From Lachnospiraceae bacterium (GTDB lineage: Bacteria > Bacillota > Clostridia > Lachnospirales > Lachnospiraceae), in assembly GCA_910574715.1 (NCBI GenBank), contig CAJTCH010000004.1:1-64000 (forward strand): a DNA stretch of 64,000 nt. Direction: 5' to 3'. Position numbers and translations under genes: made by a program. Positions 36,920 through 46,351 of this stretch are shown here, piece by piece (positions within the stretch are counted from its first letter, which is position 1; each line of letters begins with the position of its first letter). Below the pieces are notes generated by a model. The model had not been told where the DNA came from, did no database searches, and saw only the letters and a list, made by a program, of their open reading frames with translations.

Positions 36920-36986
36920 TCGTGGTAAAATATTTCCAACTGTACGGTTGGATCATCCAAGGATGCTCACAACCTCCTCATCCATT

Positions 36987-37015
36987 CGCAAAATCCGTGC
37001 TATCGCACTTTTGCG
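36987..37015. repeat. Hairpin in the gap before the surface protein gene
   Basis: CGCAAAA (36987-36993) with TTTTGCG (37009-37015), and GTGC with GCAC inside, bulge of three bases. No gene covers 36920-37060. Confidence 0.5.
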
Positions 37016-37064
37016 TCTGGGATATTCTTAAATTAAACTTAAGAGAAAGAACGTGATATATTAA

Positions 37065-37097
37065 AAAGACTCCGGAAGATTCACTTCCGAAGTCTTT
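37065..37097 (-). terminator. Terminator of the LPXTG protein gene
   Basis: AAAGACTCCGGAAG (37065-37078) pairs with CTTCCGAAGTCTTT (37084-37097), one mismatch. On the minus strand it is followed by TTTT, 25 bp past the stop codon. Confidence 0.85.
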
Positions 37098-37121
37098 ATT
37101 AAAATTCTGTAAATACCTTAT

Positions 37122-40100
37122 TTAACGGCCTTTCTTTGTTGTCGTTGTCTTCTTGGCTGTGCCAGAAGCAGATTTCTTAGTTGTCGTCTTCTTTGCCGTT
37201 GTTGAGGCAGACTTTTTAGCTGTTGTTGCAGCAGGTTTTTTCGCTGTTGCAGAGGTCTTCGCGGATGAAGAAGATTTCGCTTTCTTACCCTTCTTAGCCT
37301 TGCTGCAGAGAACTGCTATTACTGCGATACATGCTGCTAGGGCTGCTACAACCCACATAATAATCTTACTGGTATCTCCTGTCTTTGGAAGGAGAGAAGC
37401 AGCGGCAGCTTTTAATGCGTCTGCTGCGGACTGGGCCGCAGATTTGACATCTTCACCGTTCGCGTCGGTTCCATCAGCATTTGCGGCGTTAGGATCAGCA
37501 GCGTTGTTGGCATTAGGATCAGCAGCGTTACCGTCACCATTATTGCCATCCGGGTTATTAGGATCTGTTCCGTCCGGATTATTCGGATCATTGCCGTCCG
37601 GATTGTTAGGATCATCCGGATTGTTAGGATCATCCGGGTTATTCGGATCATTACCATCTGGGTTATTCGGATCGTCCGGGTTCTCCGGCGCTGTTGACCA
37701 TGCAATTCCGATCGGTGATGTACCGTTTACTACAAATGTTACGCCCTTGCCTGTTCCCTGGAATACCTCTGAGCCTTCACTGCTCATACAGGTCTCAATC
37801 TCTCCTGCTGAGTATTCTGCAAAGTCTTCTGTCTCAAACATATGTGCTGCTGAGAACTGATTCTCCGTAGCAACTACGCCCTGCGGAAGAGACTTGGCCG
37901 GTAATGTAACCGGGATACCGCCGTTCTCAAAATCGCCTGGCTGAGCGTCTCTCGTCACTGGATCACCTGCATCGTTGCGGGTAATAACCTGTATTTTCAC
38001 ATCGTAGAATGCTGTATGTTCCTGATCCTGATATGCTCCCAAGCCTGCGAGATGTCTTGTCAGATCAGTCGTAACTTCCTGCATACTTGTGTATCCTGCA
38101 TCCTGTAATTCCTGGGTAAGCTCCATGCTATCCGATTGATTCGGAATAATGCGCTTCCAGGTGGTCTTGTACTTCGGACCGGAGTCGGCTAATGGAGACT
38201 TCGGAGTCGTCAGTTCTGGAGAAGATACGGGGTCGCTTGGTTTGTAAACCAGAGTCTCTTTGTACCTAATCTGACCAATATATTTTGTACCAGGTTTACA
38301 ATCTGTTTTATCCACTACAGTTGGACTATACGGAACATCTTCGTCACTTCCTACGGTTATGATACGATATTCTACATCTGGATCATCTACCTTAGGTATT
38401 GTTACCGTATATGTCTTCTTATCTGCATTTCCTTCATTAATTGATAATTCAAATGCCGGAACATCTGCCTTCGGGTTTTTCAGTTTCTCAAAGACAAGTT
38501 CATATGGCAGCATCATCTCTTGTACAACGTCACCTGTTCCTACAGACCGTGCATAGAAAATATGTTTATCTGTAGCATCCTTTGCTGCATTGATACCTGT
38601 AAATACTGCTGAACTCTTAGTCTTATCTTCACTGTTAGTGCCGTTAACCCAACCATCTTCCACGGCCGGATCTCCATCCATCTTGAACTGGTAGTCTACA
38701 CCGGCTTGCTTCTGAATCTGTATCGTACAGTCAAAGGTCGTTCCGTTCGCTCCGACAACGTAAGGATCTACGTGATTCGGCTGACGTTTTTCAGGTGTTA
38801 CTTTGTTGATGGTTACCTCTTTTGATAAAGCTAATTCTCCGCCGTCGTAATCAACAATATAATTTCCGCAAGGAGATCCGTCTTCATACACAAGTTCAAT
38901 TTTCTCTTTATCAAGATGAACACTCTTATAAGTACCCGCGTGTCCCTCGTTCTTTTCATCAACGATACCTTTGGACTTCAGCTTAACCTTTCCCTTATCA
39001 GCAGATACGAGACCATCAAATTCTACACCTTCTAATGTCACTTCCCCATTGCCATCATAATCTTTATCTATAGCAGTTATTTTATCAGATTTGATGGTAA
39101 TATGTTCTGGTGTGATAATATATCTAGCCTCCTTAGTACCTTCATAATTCCCCTTGCCTTTTATAGTATAAACAATTTCACCTGCATTAGTAAATTTGTC
39201 CGCATCACCACCAGAAAGATTCAATGTGTAATCTGTATCAAATTTTAATGGCGCATTTTTCCCCGGTATAGTAACTGTAATAACAGGCTCATGTTTTTTT
39301 CCATCATACTTACTTGTTGACGGATCAATTTTTATCTCTGCATCATCAAGCGAAGCTGGCTTAATAGTATAATTTAATTCCACCACAGGCTCATCAAAAT
39401 TACCTGTTTGTGTTGGAGTAAGAGTTACTTTATGAGGACCAGCATTATAATCCTTATCCCACGTAGGCGTAAACTCATTCTCCGGCACTTCAATTGGCTG
39501 TCCATTGAACGATGCTGTAATCTTTGGCTGAAGTGCTGCGCCGGTATATGTTAAAGTCTCAACATCAAATTTACAATCCGCAAGTTTTGCACGTGTTACA
39601 ATAATTTGATACGGCAAAGTAAAATCATCATCATATTTCTGGGTGATATCATCTGTTTCTTCATTATAATAAAAATTTTCGTGCCTATATGTTACTGAGT
39701 AATATCCTGCACCTAAAATCTTCATTTCTGAGTCTTCTGGACGAGAATCTTTGCTAATGAAAGGAATCCACCCCGTTTGATCAACCAAATACGGTTTAGA
39801 TGGGACACCACTATCTCTCGTTTCATTAACTACAAGAGCTTCTTCTGTTAAATCATACCCAGTATATGGAAGAGATAAATTTTCCTTACGTCCATCATTA
39901 ACATCTTCCCTAGATAGTGTTACATACTCTTTGATAGCAAATTCAATATAAGGATTGCCACCTATATAATTACTATTAAAGATTTTATTAGTAGCAGCAG
40001 TTTCAGGGGGACGGCTATAAATAGCTAGCTGGCTAGTTTCTATCCGTTTGGGAATGGTTAATGTACTATTTGTACGAAGATATAATTTTGTATTACTTAT

Positions 40101-41111
40101 ATTTCTATCTAGTGTTGCATTTCCCCATACTTCACCTTCTTCTGGCGTTTTATCATTTTCGTCCTTCACAATCCAAGTAATTGCATTAAGTTTATCTATT
40201 CTTGCAACTCCTGACTGAATTCCCGTGTTTGTATAAATTTCTCCGCCACCACTACTGTCACCAGACGTTAATGAATCACATTGGATACCATTTGTTTTTG
40301 CTTTTTGAGGATCTGGCTTCTTTTGTCCTCCAATAGCTGTAACCGTTCCACCGGTTATAATAAGATTCCCCCCAGAAGAAGGCGGATTCTGTCCATGTCC
40401 AATACCAGCACCTCCATCTTGGGTAACACCATTTTGAGCAAGAGGACCGCCACCAATAGCAGTTATATTCCCACCATTAATCGTAACATTTGCACATCCT
40501 CCGCGATATCCAGAACCAATTCCAGCAGCTCCAGCTCCCCCCCGTGCCGTTATAGTAGGATTACCTTGAATAGTAATGTTCCCAGAAGTATACATATGTC
40601 CACCGATTCCAGCACCGCCCTCTGCGCCTATCGCCTCCAATGTTCCAGTCCCAGTAATTGTTAATTTCCCCCCATTATCAACTAACAGACCAGCTCCTTC
40701 TGAGCGTGCACTGTTATCTAGCTTAACAGCACCGTCTACTTGAATTGTAACCGTCGCATCTGAACCAATCCATACAGGAGATGCATCTCCTCCTGCTCTT
40801 ATACTCACATCATCAAAAATAAGTTTATGTGTTCCATTAGTTACTTTAATTACTTTATCAGAAGGAGTCGAACCAGTATTTGTGATTTTATGACCTACAC
40901 AGTTGTCACCACATGCATCTTGCGTAATTGTAATAGGTTTACTCACATTACTCAAATTAAAATCTGGGAAATTCGGATATGGATTCACATCAGGTGGGTC
41001 AGGTGGTGACCCTCCACTTCCTGCCGCTGTCACAGATAACGGCACAGAAAATAATATCGTAGATGCGGCCAAGGATGCCAACAATAACTTTAGTTTCTTT
41101 CTTTGCATCAT
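37122..41111 (-). CDS. Large LPXTG surface protein with YDG/MBG-like repeats and a basic C-terminal tail
   Basis: A secreted protein of 1,329 residues. The signal peptide (KKLKLLLASLAASTILFSVP, cut near AAG at 29-31) is followed by a beta-helix-like region (about 50-290) rich in short repeats such as NGGKLTITGTGTLEAIGAEG and AGIGSGYRGG. MBG/YDG-type beta modules follow (ITAIDKDYDGNGEVTLEGVE). Near 1150-1210 is an Asn-Pro-Asp repeat (NPDDPNNPDG), then Ala-rich sequence, LPKTG near 1241 and a membrane helix (IIMWVVAALAACIAVIAVLC). Instead of the usual few basic residues, 59 residues of Lys/Ala/Thr/Ser repeats follow (TAKKSASTTAKKTTTKK). The ribosome site is AAAGGA. It is likely an adhesin; the ligand is unknown. 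Confidence 0.88.
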   Translation of the reverse strand: MMQRKKLKLLLASLAASTILFSVPLSVTAAGSGGSPPDPPDVNPYPNFPDFNLSNVSKPITITQDACGDNCVGHKITNTGSTPSDKVIKVTNGTHKLIFDDVSIRAGGDASPVWIGSDATVTIQVDGAVKLDNSARSEGAGLLVDNGGKLTITGTGTLEAIGAEGGAGIGGHMYTSGNITIQGNPTITARGGAGAAGIGSGYRGGCANVTINGGNITAIGGGPLAQNGVTQDGGAGIGHGQNPPSSGGNLIITGGTVTAIGGQKKPDPQKAKTNGIQCDSLTSGDSSGGGEIYTNTGIQSGVARIDKLNAITWIVKDENDKTPEEGEVWGNATLDRNISNTKLYLRTNSTLTIPKRIETSQLAIYSRPPETAATNKIFNSNYIGGNPYIEFAIKEYVTLSREDVNDGRKENLSLPYTGYDLTEEALVVNETRDSGVPSKPYLVDQTGWIPFISKDSRPEDSEMKILGAGYYSVTYRHENFYYNEETDDITQKYDDDFTLPYQIIVTRAKLADCKFDVETLTYTGAALQPKITASFNGQPIEVPENEFTPTWDKDYNAGPHKVTLTPTQTGNFDEPVVELNYTIKPASLDDAEIKIDPSTSKYDGKKHEPVITVTIPGKNAPLKFDTDYTLNLSGGDADKFTNAGEIVYTIKGKGNYEGTKEARYIITPEHITIKSDKITAIDKDYDGNGEVTLEGVEFDGLVSADKGKVKLKSKGIVDEKNEGHAGTYKSVHLDKEKIELVYEDGSPCGNYIVDYDGGELALSKEVTINKVTPEKRQPNHVDPYVVGANGTTFDCTIQIQKQAGVDYQFKMDGDPAVEDGWVNGTNSEDKTKSSAVFTGINAAKDATDKHIFYARSVGTGDVVQEMMLPYELVFEKLKNPKADVPAFELSINEGNADKKTYTVTIPKVDDPDVEYRIITVGSDEDVPYSPTVVDKTDCKPGTKYIGQIRYKETLVYKPSDPVSSPELTTPKSPLADSGPKYKTTWKRIIPNQSDSMELTQELQDAGYTSMQEVTTDLTRHLAGLGAYQDQEHTAFYDVKIQVITRNDAGDPVTRDAQPGDFENGGIPVTLPAKSLPQGVVATENQFSAAHMFETEDFAEYSAGEIETCMSSEGSEVFQGTGKGVTFVVNGTSPIGIAWSTAPENPDDPNNPDGNDPNNPDDPNNPDDPNNPDGNDPNNPDGTDPNNPDGNNGDGNAADPNANNAADPNAANADGTDANGEDVKSAAQSAADALKAAAASLLPKTGDTSKIIMWVVAALAACIAVIAVLCSKAKKGKKAKSSSSAKTSATAKKPAATTAKKSASTTAKKTTTKKSASGTAKKTTTTKKGR

Positions 41112-41193
41112 AGTAGTCCTTTCTTTATTATATTTCTTGGATATCTACTCTATCTATGTAAACAGAGTATCATTCTGTCTCTTAGAGTTTCAT

Positions 41194-41308
41194 TATATAT
41201 AAGTATACCGCATAAATTGTCGAAGTTCAACGACTTTGTCACTGAAATCAAGAGACGCCGACACTGCTATCAGCCGACCAGTGACCAGCAGCACTATACT
41301 TATATATA
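41194..41308. repeat. Perfect 14-bp inverted repeat upstream of the surface protein gene
   Basis: TATATATAAGTATA (41194-41207) and its exact reverse complement TATACTTATATATA (41295-41308), 87 bp apart. The left copy contains the -10 box of the surface protein promoter. The right copy offers a mirror -10 facing the other way. Confidence 0.65.
41202..41230 (-). promoter_or_regulatory. Promoter of the LPXTG protein gene
   Basis: On the minus strand TTGAAC (41225-41230) and TATACT (41202-41207), 17-bp spacer, about 90 bp before the start. Confidence 0.72.
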
Positions 41309-41542
41309 GAAATTACTGAATATATGTTATTATATTCAGCGAGTCTGCCTGAGAACCCGGTTTTTCAGGAAATTTACCTGCGATCTCTCCTGGAACCGGA
41401 CACAGGGTATGATAGTTCCGTTCTTTTCAATAGATTCACTATAATAATATATCGTCACAAAAAGAAATTTGATTACAAGAGTTTTAACGATAAAAATAAG
41501 AAAGTTGTTCCAATTGAGGATACAGGAAATAGAATAGCGGCG

Positions 41543-42895
41543 TTATGCCTTTTCCCGGAACATTTTCCCCAGCACCACCACGGCCGCGATTGCCAGAACT
41601 ACTTCTGTGACAAATTGTGCGTATGCCATACCGTACAGCGGAACGATCTTATTTAGAAGATAGATCGCCGGTATCTCCATGATGATCTTGCGCAGGATTG
41701 CGAAGGAGAATGCTTTCTTACCCATCCCCACCGCCTGAAAGACGCCGACTGCGAGGAAGTCCATCCCCAGAAATGGGAGGGCGATGCACAGTCCCTTGAG
41801 GAAGCTTGCCCCGTATGTGACGATATTTTCATTGCGGATGAATAATTCCATCCAGAATGCGGAGCCTGCGAAGAAACACAGCGCTACCGACGCCAGCACA
41901 AGGACCGTTACTTTTCCGGCAAATATTACGGTCTCTTTCATCCGCGTCCTGTCTCCGGAAGCATAATTGTAGCTGATCAGCGGCATGATGCCCTGAGAGA
42001 AGCCGAAGGCGACATTCATCGGCACCATATCGATCTTCTGGGCGATTCCCATGGCGGCGACTGCATTTGCCCCAAAGGATGAGGTGAAATTATTCAGCAC
42101 CGTCATTCCTACTACATTCAGCAGATTCTGGATCGCTGCCGGGATGCCTACTTTGCAGACTTCTGCAATGATCTCTTTTTTTAAACGGAACATCCGCAGA
42201 TCGATGCATACGTAGGTCTTCTTTCTCTTAACGAAGAGCAGACCGAAGAAGTACAGGCATGCGGCACAGTTTGAAAGAAATGTTGCAAAGCCGGCGCCGG
42301 CGGCTCCCATGTTAAGTCCCTGAGGCAGGATGAAGATGGGATCCAGGATCATATTCAGGATACATCCGCTCATCGTGCCGATGCTTGCATGGGCCGTACT
42401 TCCTTCGGAGCGCACCATGTAGGCCATGACCACGTTGAGGATCGCGGGCATAGCGCCCAGAGCTACTGTCCATTTCATGTATTCGGCAGTGGCGGACAGG
42501 GTATCCGCATCTGTCCCGAGTAATACCAGCAAGGGATTTCGTGCCGCCAGATAGATCACAGAGAACAGGAAACTGCAGAGCACCGTGCAATAGAAGCCGA
42601 ATGCCGAAGCCCGGCGGACCTCGTCATATTCTTTCCTGCCTAATGCCCGGCTCATCAGACTGGAAGTACCGATGCCGAACAGATTATTGACGGCGTTGAA
42701 CGCGAGCAGTATCGGCGCCGAGAGAGTTACCGCTGCATTCTGTATCGGATCGCCCAGCATTCCGACAAAATATGTATCCGCGAGATTATAGATTACCATA
42801 ACCAGAGAGCTGATGACTGTAGGCACTGACATTGACATAACAGCTCTTGGCACAGGAGCCTGTTCAAATAGATATAACTTCTTATCTTCTATCAA
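41543..42895 (-). CDS. MATE family efflux transporter
   Basis: A membrane protein of 450 residues with about twelve helices in two related halves (VPTVISSLVMVIYNLADTYF and VGIPAAIQNLLNVVGMTVLN). It has the MATE-typical FGIGTSSLMSRALGRK and NYASGDRTRMKET segments. It exports cationic drugs or metabolites in exchange for sodium or protons; the substrate is unknown. The start is a TTG at 42895 with GAAGAAGG upstream. It is monocistronic, with no linked regulator. Confidence 0.92.
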   Translation of the reverse strand: MIEDKKLYLFEQAPVPRAVMSMSVPTVISSLVMVIYNLADTYFVGMLGDPIQNAAVTLSAPILLAFNAVNNLFGIGTSSLMSRALGRKEYDEVRRASAFGFYCTVLCSFLFSVIYLAARNPLLVLLGTDADTLSATAEYMKWTVALGAMPAILNVVMAYMVRSEGSTAHASIGTMSGCILNMILDPIFILPQGLNMGAAGAGFATFLSNCAACLYFFGLLFVKRKKTYVCIDLRMFRLKKEIIAEVCKVGIPAAIQNLLNVVGMTVLNNFTSSFGANAVAAMGIAQKIDMVPMNVAFGFSQGIMPLISYNYASGDRTRMKETVIFAGKVTVLVLASVALCFFAGSAFWMELFIRNENIVTYGASFLKGLCIALPFLGMDFLAVGVFQAVGMGKKAFSFAILRKIIMEIPAIYLLNKIVPLYGMAYAQFVTEVVLAIAAVVVLGKMFREKA

Positions 42896-43031
42896 AACGT
42901 GAACCTTCTTCCGTTAATATATGTAATAAGTTCCTTCAAGGATTTCCGGTCATATTATAGTCAATTTCAATAGACAAGTCAATGTGGGCGAGTAATAGAT
43001 CAGCAGAAATTAGAATACAGGAAATTGCAGC

Positions 43032-43060
43032 TTGACAAAGAGGGATTCTTGTGGTAGATT
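43032..43060 (+). promoter_or_regulatory. Promoter upstream of the intact Rpn-family gene
   Basis: TTGACA (43032-43037) and TAGATT (43055-43060), 17-bp spacer. The 190-bp leader that follows holds only a 7-codon frame (43173-43196) with a GAGAGGAAAG site. Nothing else was recognised in 42896-43249. Confidence 0.6.
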
Positions 43061-43249
43061 AATTATAAATCAAAACTGATGTTCTATCAGTATATTTCAA
43101 TGTTTCATTTCTTGCAAGATCTGCAAAGAATTCAGACAATCAATTTTATTCATTAATTGAGAGGAAAGCGGTGATGCCTATGGATGTATTTGCCTGAGGG
43201 AAGGACTATTTTTTAACTGTGAATTGTGCTAAGATGAAGGAGTAATAGT

Positions 43250-44329
43250 ATGAAAAACAGAATAGTGTCGAAGATAGCGGAGGCAGCCAGGAGATATCGT
43301 GTGAATCAGAAGTACAAGGACAGGATATTCCGTATGATTTTCCATAAGAAGAAGGATTTGCTGTCCCTGTATAATGCCATTAATGGAACCAATTATACGA
43401 ATCCGGATGATCTGGAGATCCGGACGTTGGATGACGCGGTGTATCTGGGATATAAGAACGACCTGTCGTTTTTGATCAGTGATACCTTGAATCTGTATGA
43501 ACACCAGAGTACGGTGAATCCCAATATGCCGTTAAGGGGGATGCTGTATTTTGCCAATATGCTGAAAGCATATGTTGAGGAGAAGAAGTGTAATATCTAT
43601 GGATCGAAGCTGGTACAGCTTCCCGTGCCGCGGTATCTGGTTTTCTACAATGGTTCAGACAGTATGCCGGATGTATCGGTGATGAACCTGTCGGATGCAT
43701 ATATGAGGACGGCGGATGTATCTGCGGGAAAGGGCGATATGGATGGAACCATACAGGAAGCAATAAAGGCAGCAGATCCGGCGCTGGAGTGCAGAGCGGT
43801 GATACTGAACATCAATAAAGGACACAATATAGAACTGATGGCAAAATGCGAGCGTCTGGAGGCATATGCGTTTTTTGTATCGAGAGTCCGCGCGTATCTG
43901 GCGGCAGGTTGTACTTTGGAAGCTTCTGTAGATCGAGCGATAGACGATTGTGTAACGAATGATAAATTAACTGATATACTGGTGAAGAACAGAGCGGAGG
44001 TAAAGAATATGTTATTGACGGATTTTAGTGAGAAGAAGTATCGGAAGATATTGGTAGAAGAAGCAATAGCGGAAGGAAGAGAAGAGGGAAGAAAAGAAGG
44101 GAGAGAAGAAGGGAGAGAAGAAGGGAGAGTAGAAGGGAGAGAAGAAGGGAGAGTAGAAGGGAGAGAAGAAGGGAGAGTAGAAGGGAGAGAAGAGGGGAGA
44201 CTCTTGACAATCAGGATTTTCCGGGAAGCGAAAGAGAATCCGGAAATTACATTTGAACAGATAGCAGAAAAGGTAGGCTGTACGGTGCAAGAAGTGGAAG
44301 ATACTCTAAAGATGATAGGAATAAAATAA
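43250..44329 (+). CDS. Rpn/PD-(D/E)XK family nuclease-transposase-like protein
   Basis: An intact 359-residue member of the Rpn / PF12784-like family. It has YKDRIFRMIFHKKKDLLSLY, NALNGTNYTNPDDLEI-like spacing (here NAINGTNYTNPDDLEI), DLSFLISDTLNLYEHQST and PRYLVFYNGS; the Asp and Glu-x-Gln of the fold are kept. A repetitive linker of GREEGR/GRVEGR units (about 275-322) leads to a C-terminal helical part (FEQIAEKVGCTVQEVEDTLK). Family members cut DNA and promote RecA-independent recombination in E. coli, but most are uncharacterised. Ribosome site GAAGGAG. It is related to the broken copy at 35921-36835. Confidence 0.87.
   Translation: MKNRIVSKIAEAARRYRVNQKYKDRIFRMIFHKKKDLLSLYNAINGTNYTNPDDLEIRTLDDAVYLGYKNDLSFLISDTLNLYEHQSTVNPNMPLRGMLYFANMLKAYVEEKKCNIYGSKLVQLPVPRYLVFYNGSDSMPDVSVMNLSDAYMRTADVSAGKGDMDGTIQEAIKAADPALECRAVILNINKGHNIELMAKCERLEAYAFFVSRVRAYLAAGCTLEASVDRAIDDCVTNDKLTDILVKNRAEVKNMLLTDFSEKKYRKILVEEAIAEGREEGRKEGREEGREEGRVEGREEGRVEGREEGRVEGREEGRLLTIRIFREAKENPEITFEQIAEKVGCTVQEVEDTLKMIGIK
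44071..44196 (+). repeat. Coding tandem repeat (12/24-bp units)
   Basis: GAAGGGAGAGAAGAAGGGAG-type units, purine-only on the coding strand, repeat every 12 and 24 bp. Each 12 bp codes for GREE or GRVE. Copy number is likely to vary by slippage without changing the frame. Confidence 0.85.
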
Positions 44330-44445
44330 GTATGCTTTGATGAGATGATTGTGGGTAATAGAGAGGTATATATGATATGCAATATATCAGTGTCCAGAAA
44401 GCTGTTATGCGGAAGAGAATTGGGATAGATATTTGTATTGATAGA

Positions 44446-44475
44446 TTGACTTATTCTATTCATCAGTGGTAGAAT
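44446..44475 (+). promoter_or_regulatory. Promoter of the SMEK/Jet region
   Basis: TTGACT (44446-44451) and TAGAAT (44470-44475), 18-bp spacer, 100 bp upstream of the SMEK gene. No clearer promoter is seen before jetD, so it could serve the whole co-oriented block. Confidence 0.6.
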
Positions 44476-44574
44476 TTTATCAAAGAAGTGTGAAAAAGCA
44501 AGTATGACGTACAAAAATAGCTGTACTAGCTGTATACTTTTATGGATAGTGTAAGTTTTGAGGGGAGGGCTGGA

Positions 44575-45055
44575 ATGAACCGTAGTAATTATTTTAACTA
44601 CATAGAAGAAAAACTAAATATATTATCATATCGTATAAAAAGTAGAGGTAAAATAAATCTACTAGATTTAAATATTTATTCTGAGACATTTTTTGCTGAG
44701 CTTATGAATCACTTGTTGGGATATGAGTTAAAAAATATTAATGCTATCAGACAAAATACAGAGGGAATAGATTTATTTGATAATAAAAACAAGATTATTG
44801 TTCAAGTTTCGTCTACGCTTCAAAACAAAAGATTGAAAATTCTTTAGCTAAAAAGATTTTAGAAGATTATTCGGGATTTTGTTTTAAGTTTATTGCAATT
44901 TTAGGAGATGCTGATAAACTAAGGGTAAAAGTAAAAAATATGTGGAAATTCCTTATGAAGAATTGGAAATGTGTGTCTCTATTTTAGTTGTAGATGCATT
45001 TATTCGTTGTAAGATATTTAAGAATCCGGAGGGATATAATCATGTTGTTACCTGA
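44575..45055 (+). pseudogene. SMEK-domain gene disrupted by two frameshifts
   Basis: The first frame (to 44847) gives MNRSNYFNYIEEKLNILSYR, KINLLDLNIYSETFFAELMN and GIDLFDNKNKIIVQVSST, a clear SMEK-domain N-terminus. The second frame continues it (QKIENSLAKKILEDYSGF, FKFIAILGDADKLR) from about 44820. The third (VEIPYEELEMC) runs from about 44937 to TGA 45053-45055. Two one-base losses explain both breaks. SMEK proteins occur in prokaryotic conflict loci and their function is not settled. The AT-rich composition differs from the Jet genes downstream. Confidence 0.75.
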
Positions 45056-45260
45056 CAATTTGCATTTTTTACTCAATGATAAGAAAGAACTTATGCATGA
45101 TAATCAGTTAATTAAGGTCGCAGAATTTTTACAAAATAAAAATATTCAGTTAGTAATTTCTATATTAAGGGATAAATTACCAGTGGCTGTATTAGATAAA
45201 GCACATATTGCAGTGGAACTGTCCCAACGAGAAAAATTGTTTAAAATTGAAAATGGCTAA
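45042..45260 (+). CDS. Small protein of unknown function between SMEK and Jet genes
   Basis: A 72-residue product starting MLLPDNLHFLLNDKKEL behind GGAGGG with ideal spacing. It overlaps the end of the decayed SMEK frame by 14 nt, which suggests they once formed one operon. It is helical, with VAEFLQNKNIQLVISILRDK in the middle, and has no membrane segment. I do not recognise the family. It could be the partner of the SMEK protein, now an orphan. Two tiny frames in 45260-45347 look like debris. Confidence 0.55.
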   Translation: MLLPDNLHFLLNDKKELMHDNQLIKVAEFLQNKNIQLVISILRDKLPVAVLDKAHIAVELSQREKLFKIENG

Positions 45261-45347
45261 AGGATGTAATGGGAGATATTACTATGGCGGTAAGAAAGGG
45301 GTATAAGATATCATGGGCAGAAAAGTGTTAGAGTATGAGGCGAAGAG

Positions 45348-46340
45348 ATGAAGCGAATCACTCTGGAATCTCTGATCCAATCACATCAAGATATTCCATA
45401 CGACCAGCAATATGAATATATACTGACACTTATATCAGAGGGAAGGATCAAGCCCCTGAAAGCATCCGGGACGAATGGGAAGCATCCTGCGCTATACCGG
45501 GAGTATTGGCTGATCGAGCAGGAGAAGGACTACCTTGCACTGGAAGAAGAGTTAAAATACAGGCTGCACCCCCTGATCTCCGTGGATTATTATCTGTCCC
45601 ATCTGAGGAATTATGAGAAGGACAGAGTATGGGTTTTGAGATTAAGTGAATATCTCAAACAGAGCAGGGAATACTTGGGATACGCGGAATCTGTGAATGA
45701 GCGCAGCTTCGAGATATGGAGCAGAGAGAAGTTTCTGGGGCGTGAACAGGGGAAGAGGATCTTGAAGAATTGCGGACTGACGGAGGAGTTTCTTCATATC
45801 TATCAGACTACGGAGCCGCTGGCATATTATTCGCATACGCGAGACGTGCCGCAGAATCTCCTTATCCTGGAGAATAAAGATACCTTCTATAGTATGCGGC
45901 GGCATTTGATGGAGGGAGGCGGCAGAATCCTGGGGATGGAGTTCGGAACGCTGATTTATGGTGCGGGGAAGGGGATCTTGCGTTCATTCCTGGATTTTGA
46001 TCTGTGTGTGGAGCCGTACATGAGGGATGGCAGGAATGGGATCTATTACTTCGGAGATCTGGACTATGAGGGCATCGGTATCTATGAGAGCCTTGCGAAG
46101 ATGAACGCCGGGGAGCGGAAGGTGATCCCGCTTGCGGCGGCATATGAGACGATGATTGAGAAGGCAGAGAGGACTTGCGGGACGGAGAATCTGCCGGATA
46201 CGAAGGAGCAGCAGAACCGGAATATCCGGGGAGAGTTTTTCTCATATTTTGATACGGCGTGTGAAGACAAGATGAGGAAGTTGTTGGAGTCCGGGAAATA
46301 TATCCCGCAGGAGATATTGAATATTATGGATTTTAGGTAG
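45348..46340 (+). CDS. jetD: Wadjet subunit JetD (TOPRIM nuclease, DUF2220-type)
   Basis: JetD is the nuclease that cuts circular DNA trapped by the JetABC motor. The 330-residue protein has an N-terminal helical and winged-helix-like region and a C-terminal TOPRIM fold. The catalytic Glu is in LLILENKDTF (Glu near 175) and the DxD in YYFGDLDYEGIGIY (Asp237, Asp239), so the active site looks intact. The start overlaps a short upstream frame. It comes first in the operon here, 11 bp before jetA, whereas the type I order is jetABCD. Confidence 0.88.
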   Translation: MKRITLESLIQSHQDIPYDQQYEYILTLISEGRIKPLKASGTNGKHPALYREYWLIEQEKDYLALEEELKYRLHPLISVDYYLSHLRNYEKDRVWVLRLSEYLKQSREYLGYAESVNERSFEIWSREKFLGREQGKRILKNCGLTEEFLHIYQTTEPLAYYSHTRDVPQNLLILENKDTFYSMRRHLMEGGGRILGMEFGTLIYGAGKGILRSFLDFDLCVEPYMRDGRNGIYYFGDLDYEGIGIYESLAKMNAGERKVIPLAAAYETMIEKAERTCGTENLPDTKEQQNRNIRGEFFSYFDTACEDKMRKLLESGKYIPQEILNIMDFR

Positions 46341-46351
46341 AGAGGAACAAG

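Noticed and set aside
37540-37690. Short repeats resembling a CRISPR array
   Set aside because: The periodicity comes from codons for Asn-Pro-Asp repeats in the surface protein; units are adjacent without unique spacers.
41324-41656. 110-residue plus-strand frame downstream of the surface protein promoter region
   Set aside because: It overlaps the 3' end of the MATE gene by more than 100 bp, has no ribosome site and shows no family features.
44012-44290. Leu/Ser/Phe-rich minus-strand frames opposite the Rpn tandem repeat
   Set aside because: They are the antisense of the purine-only repeat; low complexity explains the long open frames.
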